Shown here: piece after piece, positions 55,996-64,000 of the stretch | How positions within the stretch are numbered: the first letter of the stretch is position 1 | How the letters are laid out: every line of letters starts with the position of its first letter | NCBI GenBank assembly: GCA_027459625.1 | Contig: DAIDHP010000002.1 | Coordinates: 145,279 to 209,278, forward strand | Direction: 5' to 3' | Source of the DNA: Chthonomonadales bacterium | GTDB lineage: Bacteria > Armatimonadota > Chthonomonadetes > Chthonomonadales > CAJBBX01 | Length of the DNA: 64,000 nt | Position numbers and translations under genes: made by a program | The notes under the pieces: model-generated | The model's input: the letters and a program-made list of their open reading frames with translations, nothing else | Told to the model about the DNA's origin: nothing | The model's database searches: none

Positions 55996-58900
55996 TTATC
56001 TGGTGATGAGAATCGGCTGCACCACTCGCGCCGATTCGCCGTCCGGAGTGGTGGCGATTATCTTAACCAGATAGACTCCCGATGGCACGGATATGGCGTT
56101 ATTGGTCTTCATATCCCAATTAAGGGTTTGCGTACCTGCGGTCACCGCTCGTCCTGACTGCAGCGTTCGGATGGTTTTCCCTGTTGCGTCCATGATACTC
56201 GCGGTGATGGATGCGTCCGATGAGACAATGAAACTGATATGAGCAAGGTTGCTCGCACGGGTCACTTCGGCGTTGACATTCATGATATGCAGTGCGTTAT
56301 AACTGTGCAATTCCGGGATTACCTGCAGATTTCTGGTCGTGGTGTTTCCCGAATTGAATGTATATGCGGATGTGCCATTCAGATATTGACGAACCCCTGT
56401 GGTTCTATCCACCAGTATCAATTGCGTTGTTCTCGGCACTTTGGTGATGCCCGACCACGTCAATGTGTAATTCGTATTCGGCGTGGGCGTTTGGACGGTG
56501 ATATTCCATACGGAGGGCGAATTGACCGGAAGGATTTCCGAGAGGTATTGCCCCGAGTTGGAGCCCCAATCCTGGGGATTGAACGCCATGGTGGGAGCTG
56601 ACCCGTTAATTGGCGGTGGCATGGGGATATCCATCCTAGCGTTGTAACCATTGTTCGCCTGGCTGGATTGCCCGAGCCATACCGTCGCTCCCAATCCGTT
56701 AGAGCCTATTAACCTCATAGGCAATGTCCATCCATCCGCAGTTACGGGAGTTACGCTTTTCGTCGCCGAAACCATTTTCCCGCCCGGAACTGGGTTGGGG
56801 TAGGTTATCGTCAATCCGCTGGAAACCAACACGCGCATCCAGTACCCTTGCCATGGCTCTATTGTCGTAGCTGGAATGTATCCCTGTGATGGATCGTATG
56901 TGAGCAAGGCAACCACCCCCACGCCGGGTACGTTCTGACCGATCCAGTTGTCCGTGTATGCCTGGGCGAGGGTGTCCGGAATGTTATTGGAGCCATTCTG
57001 GAAGAGTAAGTCGCTGGCTTGTATCGCGGTGGTGTAGGGGTCTCCCACCTGATTCCAGCCGTACTGCAAGCCCATCGTGTAAGCTTGGTCCTGGGTTGTG
57101 GAGCGTCCAATGATTTTAATCGATGTCGGCTGAGAAAAGTTTTCCCAATATCCGTTCCCCGGTGAAAGGGGTTGCATGGAGGGATAACGCAGGTATTTAT
57201 CCGTGCCGGTCACATTCTGCTCCCATTCAGCCATTAGCAAATTTCCGCTATTGAAAAGAGGATTGCCTGTGGTGGGATCAAGCAGGGCATCCGCCGCTTT
57301 GGGGGCGTATGGGAGTATCGGGAAGGATATCATCGCCGGCCCGGCGGGGAACTGATAGGTAAGGGATGTGTAGGGGTCAGTGACGTAGAAAACCGGCACG
57401 AACTCATTGTATCCAGTCACCACTTGGCGTACGGTCTGTTGTCCCGTGGAGCTTGTGAACGTGAGCGTGGTTCTGCCGGGCTTGGAGAAAGCGGCACTTG
57501 GCAATGCACCCCCGAACGCGCCTTGTATCACATTGAATGTTTGGTTTACTCCGGTCTCAGTTTGAATCTGCATGGTTCCTGTATCCGCACCCACAACGAC
57601 TCCCCAGAAATTATTCGGCGCTGCGGTGGTGCCCATGGTTCTCGGCCCCATGTAAAGGCGCGCGTCACTGGAGTTAATCGGAAAATCCATGGTCACTCGC
57701 ATTACGCCATTCGGGTCGGTGCCGCCCAAAGTATTGGGAAATACAGGGGAGTCGGTTCCCTCGCCGCCCGTGATGGTCACGCTCTCATATTGGGCTCCTA
57801 AGTAGAAACGGTTCGTGTAGGTGTTGTCCCAATAGATTGGATAGCATGTTCCAGCCAACGGAGTCTCAACGCTGTTTCCATTTGAGTCCAAGGAGGTGCT
57901 TTGATAAACGATCACCACTGCGATGCTATAGTTGTCGGATGTGGTGGGGCGGGATGGCACGCTCCATAGGTATTCCTTGGTTCCGGGTGAGATGCTGGTG
58001 TCGAGGACATATTGCTGCTGATACCAGTTGGAGAAGCTCTGCCCCTCAATGGTGGGGGCGCCGTCGGCTGTGAGCACCTGGGAAGCCAATTGTTTTAGTT
58101 GAGGAACATTATTTGCGATTGAGGAGTTTGCCGCCCACGCCGTGTAATAGGCTGCGTTGAAATTCTTGAAGAAATTCGGGTCTGTTGTCGCCACCTTCAG
58201 CCATGCGGATCCCGACATCTGCAATCGCGGGTAGAGCATTCCGCCGAGTCCGGTTGTGCCCAAAGGTGTATTCTGCAGAGAGATAGGGTAGAAACGATCA
58301 TTTCCCAGAGCGGGTTGGTTTAGCAGATCGTAATAGTTTAATGCATGCCACAGTGGGTCGGCGACGTTCACGTAGTTTGTTGCGCTCGGGTTTGAACTCA
58401 GCTGTCCCAAATTGATGAGGTTTTGCACCACCATCATCGTCGCGGCTCGCGCCATTCCCTTTTCCCAGGCGTCGTAGGATATGGAGGTGGGACCATGGAA
58501 AGCGATAGCCATCATCTGCGTCAGGTTTAGAACAGCGCTTTGCAACGTATTGTACTCGGCGAAAATGATCTGATTTGTGGATATGTTGTAGATGCCGCCC
58601 GAAAAGGCGTCGCGGTCGTCAATGGTTGGATTCAGATTGTCCCCGTCAACGATGGTGACCATCCCACTCCATGACGGGTTGCCGTAAACAAGCTTCAACT
58701 GGGGGTATATCGCGTTGACGAGCGATTGAAGGTTTTGCTGTGTGGCGGTCGGCCACGCCCCTGTTGTGTCCGCTGCCGGGAATGTGAATGTGATGTCATT
58801 TGCACCGGTGCCCCGCTTAACCGTGGGGGGAAGGATCAATTTGCCATTTTGCCTCAGCATAACGATATCCGGCACCCCGGGGGTGATAGTTCTTCCAGTG

Positions 58901-59163
58901 CGCAGGGAGTTCTTCAGAAACGCCATCTGTCTATTTAACGCAGACTGGCGGCTTTGAAAGATTTGATTCATGCTTTTGGCAATAATATCAGTAGGAACAC
59001 TTTTGGCGGCGCCCGAAGGCAAATCTATGATCGTCGCCTGCATGGGCCCGGTGGATATCGTGTTGAATCGCGTGTTCACCTGATTGTGGTATACCTGAGC
59101 GGAGACTAATGTTGCTTGCGGAAGAAACAAGATGCAACAAATAAAGAGAAGGACCTTCCTCAT
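55996..59163 (-). CDS. Giant secreted protein with FlgD-type C-terminus
   Basis: 1055 residues with signal peptide 'LLFICCILFLPQATLVSAQ'. The C-terminal 90 residues are an Ig-like FlgD/secretion-tail domain ('ASIMDATGKTIRTLQSG', 'NWDMKTNNAISVPSGVYLVKI'), as on sorted surface proteins. The middle contains repeated 'YWENFSQPTSIKI'- and 'GYWMRVLVSSGLTITYPNP'-like beta segments, resembling modules in cell-surface proteins. A zinc-protease-like N-terminal region (about 130-400) has no HExxH that I can find. The function is unknown. It is first in an operon with the lipoprotein. Confidence 0.85.
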   Translation of the reverse strand: MRKVLLFICCILFLPQATLVSAQVYHNQVNTRFNTISTGPMQATIIDLPSGAAKSVPTDIIAKSMNQIFQSRQSALNRQMAFLKNSLRTGRTITPGVPDIVMLRQNGKLILPPTVKRGTGANDITFTFPAADTTGAWPTATQQNLQSLVNAIYPQLKLVYGNPSWSGMVTIVDGDNLNPTIDDRDAFSGGIYNISTNQIIFAEYNTLQSAVLNLTQMMAIAFHGPTSISYDAWEKGMARAATMMVVQNLINLGQLSSNPSATNYVNVADPLWHALNYYDLLNQPALGNDRFYPISLQNTPLGTTGLGGMLYPRLQMSGSAWLKVATTDPNFFKNFNAAYYTAWAANSSIANNVPQLKQLASQVLTADGAPTIEGQSFSNWYQQQYVLDTSISPGTKEYLWSVPSRPTTSDNYSIAVVIVYQSTSLDSNGNSVETPLAGTCYPIYWDNTYTNRFYLGAQYESVTITGGEGTDSPVFPNTLGGTDPNGVMRVTMDFPINSSDARLYMGPRTMGTTAAPNNFWGVVVGADTGTMQIQTETGVNQTFNVIQGAFGGALPSAAFSKPGRTTLTFTSSTGQQTVRQVVTGYNEFVPVFYVTDPYTSLTYQFPAGPAMISFPILPYAPKAADALLDPTTGNPLFNSGNLLMAEWEQNVTGTDKYLRYPSMQPLSPGNGYWENFSQPTSIKIIGRSTTQDQAYTMGLQYGWNQVGDPYTTAIQASDLLFQNGSNNIPDTLAQAYTDNWIGQNVPGVGVVALLTYDPSQGYIPATTIEPWQGYWMRVLVSSGLTITYPNPVPGGKMVSATKSVTPVTADGWTLPMRLIGSNGLGATVWLGQSSQANNGYNARMDIPMPPPINGSAPTMAFNPQDWGSNSGQYLSEILPVNSPSVWNITVQTPTPNTNYTLTWSGITKVPRTTQLILVDRTTGVRQYLNGTSAYTFNSGNTTTRNLQVIPELHSYNALHIMNVNAEVTRASNLAHISFIVSSDASITASIMDATGKTIRTLQSGRAVTAGTQTLNWDMKTNNAISVPSGVYLVKIIATTPDGESARVVQPILITR

Positions 59164-59281
59164 ATTGATACTCCCATGTTCTTAATGGAGCGCCGGGCGA
59201 TAAAATGGGGGGGGCCTTGGCGCGATGAGACAGGAATTCAAAAGTGAGACGACTGGAGCCATATCCCGAACGGAAATAAAC

Positions 59282-59300
59282 GGACGCCTCTGCGGCGTCC
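59282..59300. other. Short GC-rich palindrome between divergent genes
   Basis: GGACGCC (59282-59288) / GGCGTCC (59294-59300) with a 5-nt loop and no T-run. It may be an operator or hairpin between the FlgD-type gene (-) and the arabinofuranosidase (+). The rest of 59164-59534 shows an open frame upstream of the arabinofuranosidase with no ribosome-binding site. Confidence 0.35.
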
Positions 59301-59534
59301 CCATGGCTAATCTCTATTATACTTCAGCAAAGCGTTTTTTCGCTTTGAGTCCTCATGGGAATAATCCAACTTGTCAGAAGACAGTTTTCGACGGTATCCT
59401 TTAATAACCGGGTTGGTTGCGAAAAGATGGAATCGGTTTCAAGACATATCACTCAAACGATCGAAACATCGGGATGGTTTTCTTTGCAATGGCTCGCATC
59501 ACTAAGAATCTTCACGAATTGGAGGAGTCTGTTC

Positions 59535-61439
59535 ATGCGTAGTTACGCACGCTGGTCTGCGATTAGTCTGATCCTCGTTGCGCTTTTTAACCTCGCCTCT
59601 GGATTGCACGCTCAAACGTCCATCCCCAGGGCCACGATTGAAGCGAAATCATCCGAAATCCCCATAAATCCTCTGCTCTACGGGCAATTCATCGAGCATT
59701 TGGATCATTGCATCCAGCAAGGCGTTTGGGCGGAGATGCTGATGGATCGAAAATTCCTTCTTTCCCCAGGGAAATATTGGAACATATACAACCCTCAAAT
59801 CGTGACCGGGGAGGTGAAGCTTGATCCGGCTGGCGCCTATGCTGGCGATCACTGCATGGCTATATGGTTGCAAAAAGGAGACGCCCCTTTCGGTATCCGC
59901 CAAGATGGTATTGGCTTGGTGAAGGGGAGAAAATACATCGGATATGCGATACTTGCCGATATTCAAAGTCCATCCAATGTTAAAGTGACCGTAAAATGGG
60001 GGGATGCGGGGGATAATGAGAGAACAATCCCTCTGAATTCCGTGGGGTCGCAATATCACAAGTACGGTTTTTCCTTTACCGCCGGAGCCACCACAAACGA
60101 CGCATCGATCTACGTAACAGTGGATCATCCCACATATCTGTGGATTGGATGCCTTTCCCTGATGCCTGCCGATAACGTGGACGGGATGCGAGCCGATACT
60201 CTGAAGCTAATCAAGGAGTTGGACCCTCCCGTCATGCGCTGGCCAGGAGGGAATTTTGTATCGGGATATGATTGGAGGGACGGGATTGGTCCGAGGGACC
60301 GACGTCCTCCGCGATGGGACCGCGCATGGAACAACGTAGAAGACAACGACTTTGGCGCGGATGAGTTTATGGATTTCTGCAGAAGAGTGGGCTGTCAGCC
60401 TTATGTGGCGGTGAACACCGGACTTGGCAATGTGCGAAACGCCGCAGACGAGGTGGAGTTTTTTACTGGATCGACAAATACCAAGTGGGGTGCGATCCGT
60501 GCCCAAAACGGCCACCCCGCCCCGTATCCGGTCAGTTGGTGGGGGATTGGCAATGAGATGTTTGGTGATTGGCAGCTTGGTCATGTCCCGGTTCAGCAAT
60601 ACGCACTCCGTAACAACGAGTATGTTCGCGAAATGCGAAAGGTTGATCCGAATATCAAGGTCATTGTTGTTGGATCCCCTGGAGGTTGGAATGACGTCAT
60701 TTTCCCGGAATGCTCCGGGTATATGGATCTGATTAGCGGGCATTTTTACGCTGCGCCATCCAATCCGGAGAATCCCGCAGAATACAAAAGCCGGTTTATT
60801 CCATATTCCGATGAGGTGGCGGAGGGTATTCGCGGGATTGTGAATGATTTCAAGCCACGTCTTGGCGATGCAGCCCCGGATGCTAAAAAAGTGCGGTTGG
60901 CGATTGATGAATGGGGAATAGGCGGCAGAGGCAGATTGTTCTGTCTTGGAGACGCTATTGCGGTGGCGAGGGGAATGAACGAACTGCTCCGTTCCGCAGG
61001 TTATGTCACTATGGCGAACTGGGCTCAGACCGTGAATGTCCTCGGCGCAATCAACACCACTGAAAATTACGCATCGATGAACCCTGTCGGGTATGTGCTG
61101 GAATTATACCGCAAGCATATGGAGGGAGATTTGATTCCAATGACATGGAGCGGGTCGCCGCTGGTGGATGGGGTGGCGGCGAAGGATCCCAAAACGGGAG
61201 CGATAAGCGTGGCATTAGTGAACTACTCGCCTGATTCCGAACAAACCGTGGCGATTCACGCGGATGGAATGAGCGACAAGATAAACCTAACAGGATGGAG
61301 GATAGACGGACTTACGTTGGAGGCTCTCAACGTACCGGGAGAGCCGGATGAGGTGAAACCCGTGCCGATCCGGTCCCCGATATCACTGGACGAACTCAAA
61401 TTGCCCGCTCATTCGGTCACGATCATAGAGATCAAATAA
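59535..61439 (+). CDS. Alpha-L-arabinofuranosidase (GH51-like), secreted
   Basis: A 634-residue glycosidase. ATG 59535 has GGAGGAG at good spacing and gives a signal peptide ending 'LHAQ'; the frame's earlier GTG/ATG at 59355 lacks one. After a beta domain ('GQFIEHLDHCIQQGVWAEML'), the barrel contains 'MRWPGGNFVSGYDWRDGIG', the acid/base Glu in 'SWWGIGNEMFGDW' and the nucleophile Glu in 'RLAIDEWGIGG'. GH51 releases arabinose from arabinan and arabinoxylan. It neighbours the other secreted CAZyme-like genes. Confidence 0.93.
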   Translation: MRSYARWSAISLILVALFNLASGLHAQTSIPRATIEAKSSEIPINPLLYGQFIEHLDHCIQQGVWAEMLMDRKFLLSPGKYWNIYNPQIVTGEVKLDPAGAYAGDHCMAIWLQKGDAPFGIRQDGIGLVKGRKYIGYAILADIQSPSNVKVTVKWGDAGDNERTIPLNSVGSQYHKYGFSFTAGATTNDASIYVTVDHPTYLWIGCLSLMPADNVDGMRADTLKLIKELDPPVMRWPGGNFVSGYDWRDGIGPRDRRPPRWDRAWNNVEDNDFGADEFMDFCRRVGCQPYVAVNTGLGNVRNAADEVEFFTGSTNTKWGAIRAQNGHPAPYPVSWWGIGNEMFGDWQLGHVPVQQYALRNNEYVREMRKVDPNIKVIVVGSPGGWNDVIFPECSGYMDLISGHFYAAPSNPENPAEYKSRFIPYSDEVAEGIRGIVNDFKPRLGDAAPDAKKVRLAIDEWGIGGRGRLFCLGDAIAVARGMNELLRSAGYVTMANWAQTVNVLGAINTTENYASMNPVGYVLELYRKHMEGDLIPMTWSGSPLVDGVAAKDPKTGAISVALVNYSPDSEQTVAIHADGMSDKINLTGWRIDGLTLEALNVPGEPDEVKPVPIRSPISLDELKLPAHSVTIIEIK

Positions 61440-61446
61440 CCAACGT

Positions 61447-63582
61447 TTAGAACCTTCCTCTCGCCACCACAAGGGAATATGGGGGTAACGTAAGGGTTTC
61501 AGGATGGTTAATATAGTGCTGGGTCGGGGGATGGCTTTCAATCGGGTGTCCGTTTGAACCATCCTCCTTCCAATGGTATTGATACCGCGAGAAGCTGAAA
61601 ACAACCCATCGGCCTTTTGGTTTGGAGACGCATTTATTCGCTTGATTGCGTAGTACCAGTTGAATTGCATGCTCCTTGGAGGGATCCTTGTTGATGAGTA
61701 AAACGGACCACTCCCCGTCGGGGCGAAGCAACGGGTACGCGGTTACGATTTTCTGTCCATCCGTATTTAAGTTATTGGAATTCGCACGAAACAGTTTATT
61801 TTTTGCGCCGTTGGGAAAAGCCCATTGATGGGTCAACAACCAAGCGCCCCAAAAGGTCGCCAGATTGTATTTCGCCCTGCCAGCGTCATCCGCCTGGATG
61901 AGCATATTGTTTCCCCAAGCGCCCGGAGACTCCTCAATGAGGGAGTTCGGTTCGTATCCGTAGAGATAGGCGCGTTTGCCGCCAAGGGTCAAGAATTGTC
62001 CAGCGATATCCGCATTCATCAACGCCCCTTGAATTTTCACCTCGGGTTTGCCGGAAAATGCAGAATAGCCGTATTCCGTGATATACCATGGGATGGCGTT
62101 CGATAACCCCTGTTTCCTCAAGCGTGTAATCACCCCATAGAGCAGGGAGGGCTCAAATGCGAGTTGCGGAGCGGAATCAACTCGTGTCTCATCAAACGGG
62201 TACCATTCAAACGAGAAAAACTGGTAATTCTTGAGAGCGTGATGATTTCTTAGATATGACAAAAAGCGAACGTACCAGGGTTTTCTCCAGATATCATGGG
62301 GCCATGCGGCGTCTTCAACCTCCGTGGTTTGGAAACAGGGGCCTCCTAGTTTAAGGGAAGGAAACTCCTTTTTTATAATCCGACTCCATTGAACGTATAG
62401 AGCCGCGTAATCCTCCGGAGTCACGTACTGACCATCCGGTTCCTCGCCCATTTCAATGGGGCCGAAACGGTAGCCCTTCGCTTTCAAATATCTTAGCTCC
62501 GCCAGCGCGTTATTCGGAGTGTCGTATAATAGTGGAACGGGAAGCATCATCGGCGTCCCGCAAGTGAGACCGGAGTGGTAAATACGGTCGAAACCGGGTT
62601 GTTCGATATGTTTGTCTCTATCCTTCTCCCTATGCCAAGGGTCCGTGGAAGAGACATATATCACAGTCTGCTTTTGGTTGTTGTCACTGTGTTTTATGAG
62701 GTCATGGAATGTGCCGTTTTTGATCTTTCCTATGTAGATCTCCCGTATCGCATAACCTAGTCGATCCCGGATATCCATTGACCCTCCCGGGGCTGTATGT
62801 GAGCTTTCCGTCATCCGGATTCGGATGAAACGGGCTCGGATCGGTTCGGGGGTGAGTTGGATGAATGCGTCCCCGCCTTTGCCGTGGTGGATGTCCCCAT
62901 GACGGAAAACGCACCATTCCCCAATCGGATGTTCGACTGTCGCTACGCTGTCATCCCCGCTCCAATATTGCACGGAGTATTCCGTCGCCCAAGGCTTGCC
63001 CCATCGGATGCGAATGGCGTCGATCGGTTTCTTTTCCCCAATGTCGATCACAACCGTCTGAGGGTGCAGGGCGTTGCTTTCATGGGTGAAATAACGGTCC
63101 AGATAGGGATCGCTCTTCCAAAAAGAATCAATATCGCCATCGTCTATTCGTGAGTATCCGTCGTTATTGGCTTGATCAAACGTGTCGCCCCTTCTAGGCA
63201 GGCGATATCCCCAGCAAACGTCGATAAACCCGTGCGAATCGGAGGAGGATGTCCAGTATCCCTGATGATGCCTGGGATCGCTCCATTTTCCGATTGGATT
63301 CCAATGCCAAGCCTCCACCGCCAGTTCCGATCTTAGCCTGTAGCTGACGGTATGAAAACCGGCTTCAAGCATCCGCCTTATATTGTATGGGGAGAGCATT
63401 TTGGAAACCTCCCCCTCATCCTGACCGTCCAATGCGGCGCCCAAGGCTCTATCGGGTGAAAAGGTGTTGACTGCGTGATTCGGGGCGTATTGTATGATAA
63501 CTCTGTCAATCGCGACTGAGGGTTCGGCAAGAAACAGGGCGAAAAAAGCGATGAATGCGATAATCGGTGTTTTATTCCACAT
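61447..63582 (-). CDS. Secreted protein with F5/8C-like and GH-like barrel domains
   Basis: 711 residues. ATG 63582 gives the signal peptide 'IIAFIAFFALFLAEPSVA' and overlaps the preceding NuoF/HydB stop by 11 nt; a GTG/ATG at 63660 is inside that gene and rejected. A discoidin-like region lies at about 160-290 ('VIDIGEKKPIDAIRIRWG'). A clan-A-like barrel at about 340-560 has 'FGPIEMGEEPDGQYVTPEDYA' and 'IPWYITEYGYSAFSG', where the two Glu (EMGEE and TEYG) look like an acid/base and nucleophile pair. The last 150 residues are a beta-sandwich. The substrate is unknown. Confidence 0.85.
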   Translation of the reverse strand: MWNKTPIIAFIAFFALFLAEPSVAIDRVIIQYAPNHAVNTFSPDRALGAALDGQDEGEVSKMLSPYNIRRMLEAGFHTVSYRLRSELAVEAWHWNPIGKWSDPRHHQGYWTSSSDSHGFIDVCWGYRLPRRGDTFDQANNDGYSRIDDGDIDSFWKSDPYLDRYFTHESNALHPQTVVIDIGEKKPIDAIRIRWGKPWATEYSVQYWSGDDSVATVEHPIGEWCVFRHGDIHHGKGGDAFIQLTPEPIRARFIRIRMTESSHTAPGGSMDIRDRLGYAIREIYIGKIKNGTFHDLIKHSDNNQKQTVIYVSSTDPWHREKDRDKHIEQPGFDRIYHSGLTCGTPMMLPVPLLYDTPNNALAELRYLKAKGYRFGPIEMGEEPDGQYVTPEDYAALYVQWSRIIKKEFPSLKLGGPCFQTTEVEDAAWPHDIWRKPWYVRFLSYLRNHHALKNYQFFSFEWYPFDETRVDSAPQLAFEPSLLYGVITRLRKQGLSNAIPWYITEYGYSAFSGKPEVKIQGALMNADIAGQFLTLGGKRAYLYGYEPNSLIEESPGAWGNNMLIQADDAGRAKYNLATFWGAWLLTHQWAFPNGAKNKLFRANSNNLNTDGQKIVTAYPLLRPDGEWSVLLINKDPSKEHAIQLVLRNQANKCVSKPKGRWVVFSFSRYQYHWKEDGSNGHPIESHPPTQHYINHPETLTLPPYSLVVARGRF

Positions 63583-64000
63583 GGATGGCTTCCACGGGGC
63601 AAATTTGCCTACAGGAATCACACCTCGTGCAAAGGGAGTCGTCAATAGAGTGTTTTTCATAAGGTCGCATGGGTATGGCGTTCACAGGGCACACTTGGGA
63701 GCATTTCGTGCATCCGTTGCATTTGTCTCCGATTCGGTAATGGACCAAGTCCTTGCATTTTCCAGTAGGGCATCGCCCTTGGATATGCGCCTCGTATTCG
63801 TCACGAAAGTATCGCAGTGTGGAGAGGATGGGATTGGGAGCGGATTGCCCCAACCCGCAGAGACTGGATTGCTTTACCTGCAGGGCGAGTTCCTCCAATT
63901 TATCAATATCCCCCGGCTTCCCCTTGCCTGTGGAGATTCTATCCAGCATCTCTAACAGCCTTCGTGTCCCCACGCGGCAGAAGGTGCATTTGCCACAAGA
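63572..64000 (-). CDS. NuoF/HydB-like flavoprotein, 3' end only
   Basis: The frame is open from the window edge and its 142 visible residues are the C-terminus. They begin 'SCGKCTFCRVGTRRLLEML', the conserved 4Fe-4S site of NuoF-type NADH-binding subunits. Two ferredoxin-like clusters follow ('CNGCTKCSQVCP' and 'CTRCDSCRQICP'), an extension typical of HydB/NfnB-like subunits of [FeFe]-hydrogenases or NADH:ferredoxin enzymes rather than classical complex I. Partners lie outside the window. It overlaps the next gene by 11 nt. Confidence 0.92.
   Translation of the reverse strand, partial: SCGKCTFCRVGTRRLLEMLDRISTGKGKPGDIDKLEELALQVKQSSLCGLGQSAPNPILSTLRYFRDEYEAHIQGRCPTGKCKDLVHYRIGDKCNGCTKCSQVCPVNAIPMRPYEKHSIDDSLCTRCDSCRQICPVEAIHVE

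Overview
The window is about 64 kb of bacterial chromosome and most resembles Armatimonadota. The main clue is a prepilin-like protein at 3861 with the '[20 protein letters not shown]' leader followed by '[11 protein letters not shown]', a pattern I associate with that phylum's large pilin/DUF1559-like family. Supporting clues are many secreted glycoside-hydrolase-like proteins, a PEP-CTERM protein, Gfo/Idh/MocA dehydrogenases and a FlgD-type C-terminus on a large secreted protein. The phylum call is inference; there is no rRNA or tRNA gene to test it.

Layout. 1-2339: 5' part of a secreted GH42-like protein on the minus strand, running off the window. 2616-5769: aldo/keto reductase, prepilin-like protein, SRPBCC protein, DIP1984-family protein. 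6110-8044: a Fur-family regulator and an NRAMP-type transporter, each preceded by a TTGCAA-N5-TTGCAA operator. 8178-13750: sat, thyX, a fic gene broken by a short mobile repeat, and guaB. 13997-20913: DinB, TPR, YggT, CPBP protease, DUF167, a TatA-like membrane protein, purS-purQ, NfeD protease and PPK2. 21147-29750: PhnP-like hydrolase, sugar dehydrogenase, PEP-CTERM protein, a MutL/GlmL-family ATPase, a methyltransferase, a pilin-like protein, a barrel-sandwich/KOW protein and a TIM-barrel epimerase. 29804-32242: flotillin and its NfeD partner. 32587-40552: ROK kinase, Gly-rich STN protein, Tat-exported dehydrogenase, ApbE, NusB with a long insertion, GyrB with an Asn/Gly-rich insertion. 41118-45182: fused E1 and E2 of a 2-oxoacid dehydrogenase, then comF. 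45432-46760: a decayed restriction-modification pair. 46981-50549: a TIM-barrel-like protein and glcF-glcD. 50760-51371: an ECF sigma factor. 51436-63582: very large secreted proteins and glycosidases. 63572-64000: 3' end of a NuoF/HydB-like flavoprotein.

The signals that ordinary gene calling would miss are: (1) an 88-89 bp inverted-repeat element present in at least seven copies, two of them identical over 88 bp, one flanked by a perfect 7-bp direct repeat and one sitting inside fic; (2) paired Nur-box-like operators linking the Fur-family gene to the NRAMP-type gene; (3) a dead restriction-modification locus whose two genes converge and both carry frameshifts; (4) lineage insertions in NusB and GyrB. 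Nothing was computed or searched: all family calls are read from motifs, and start sites were chosen from ribosome-binding sites and expected N-termini.
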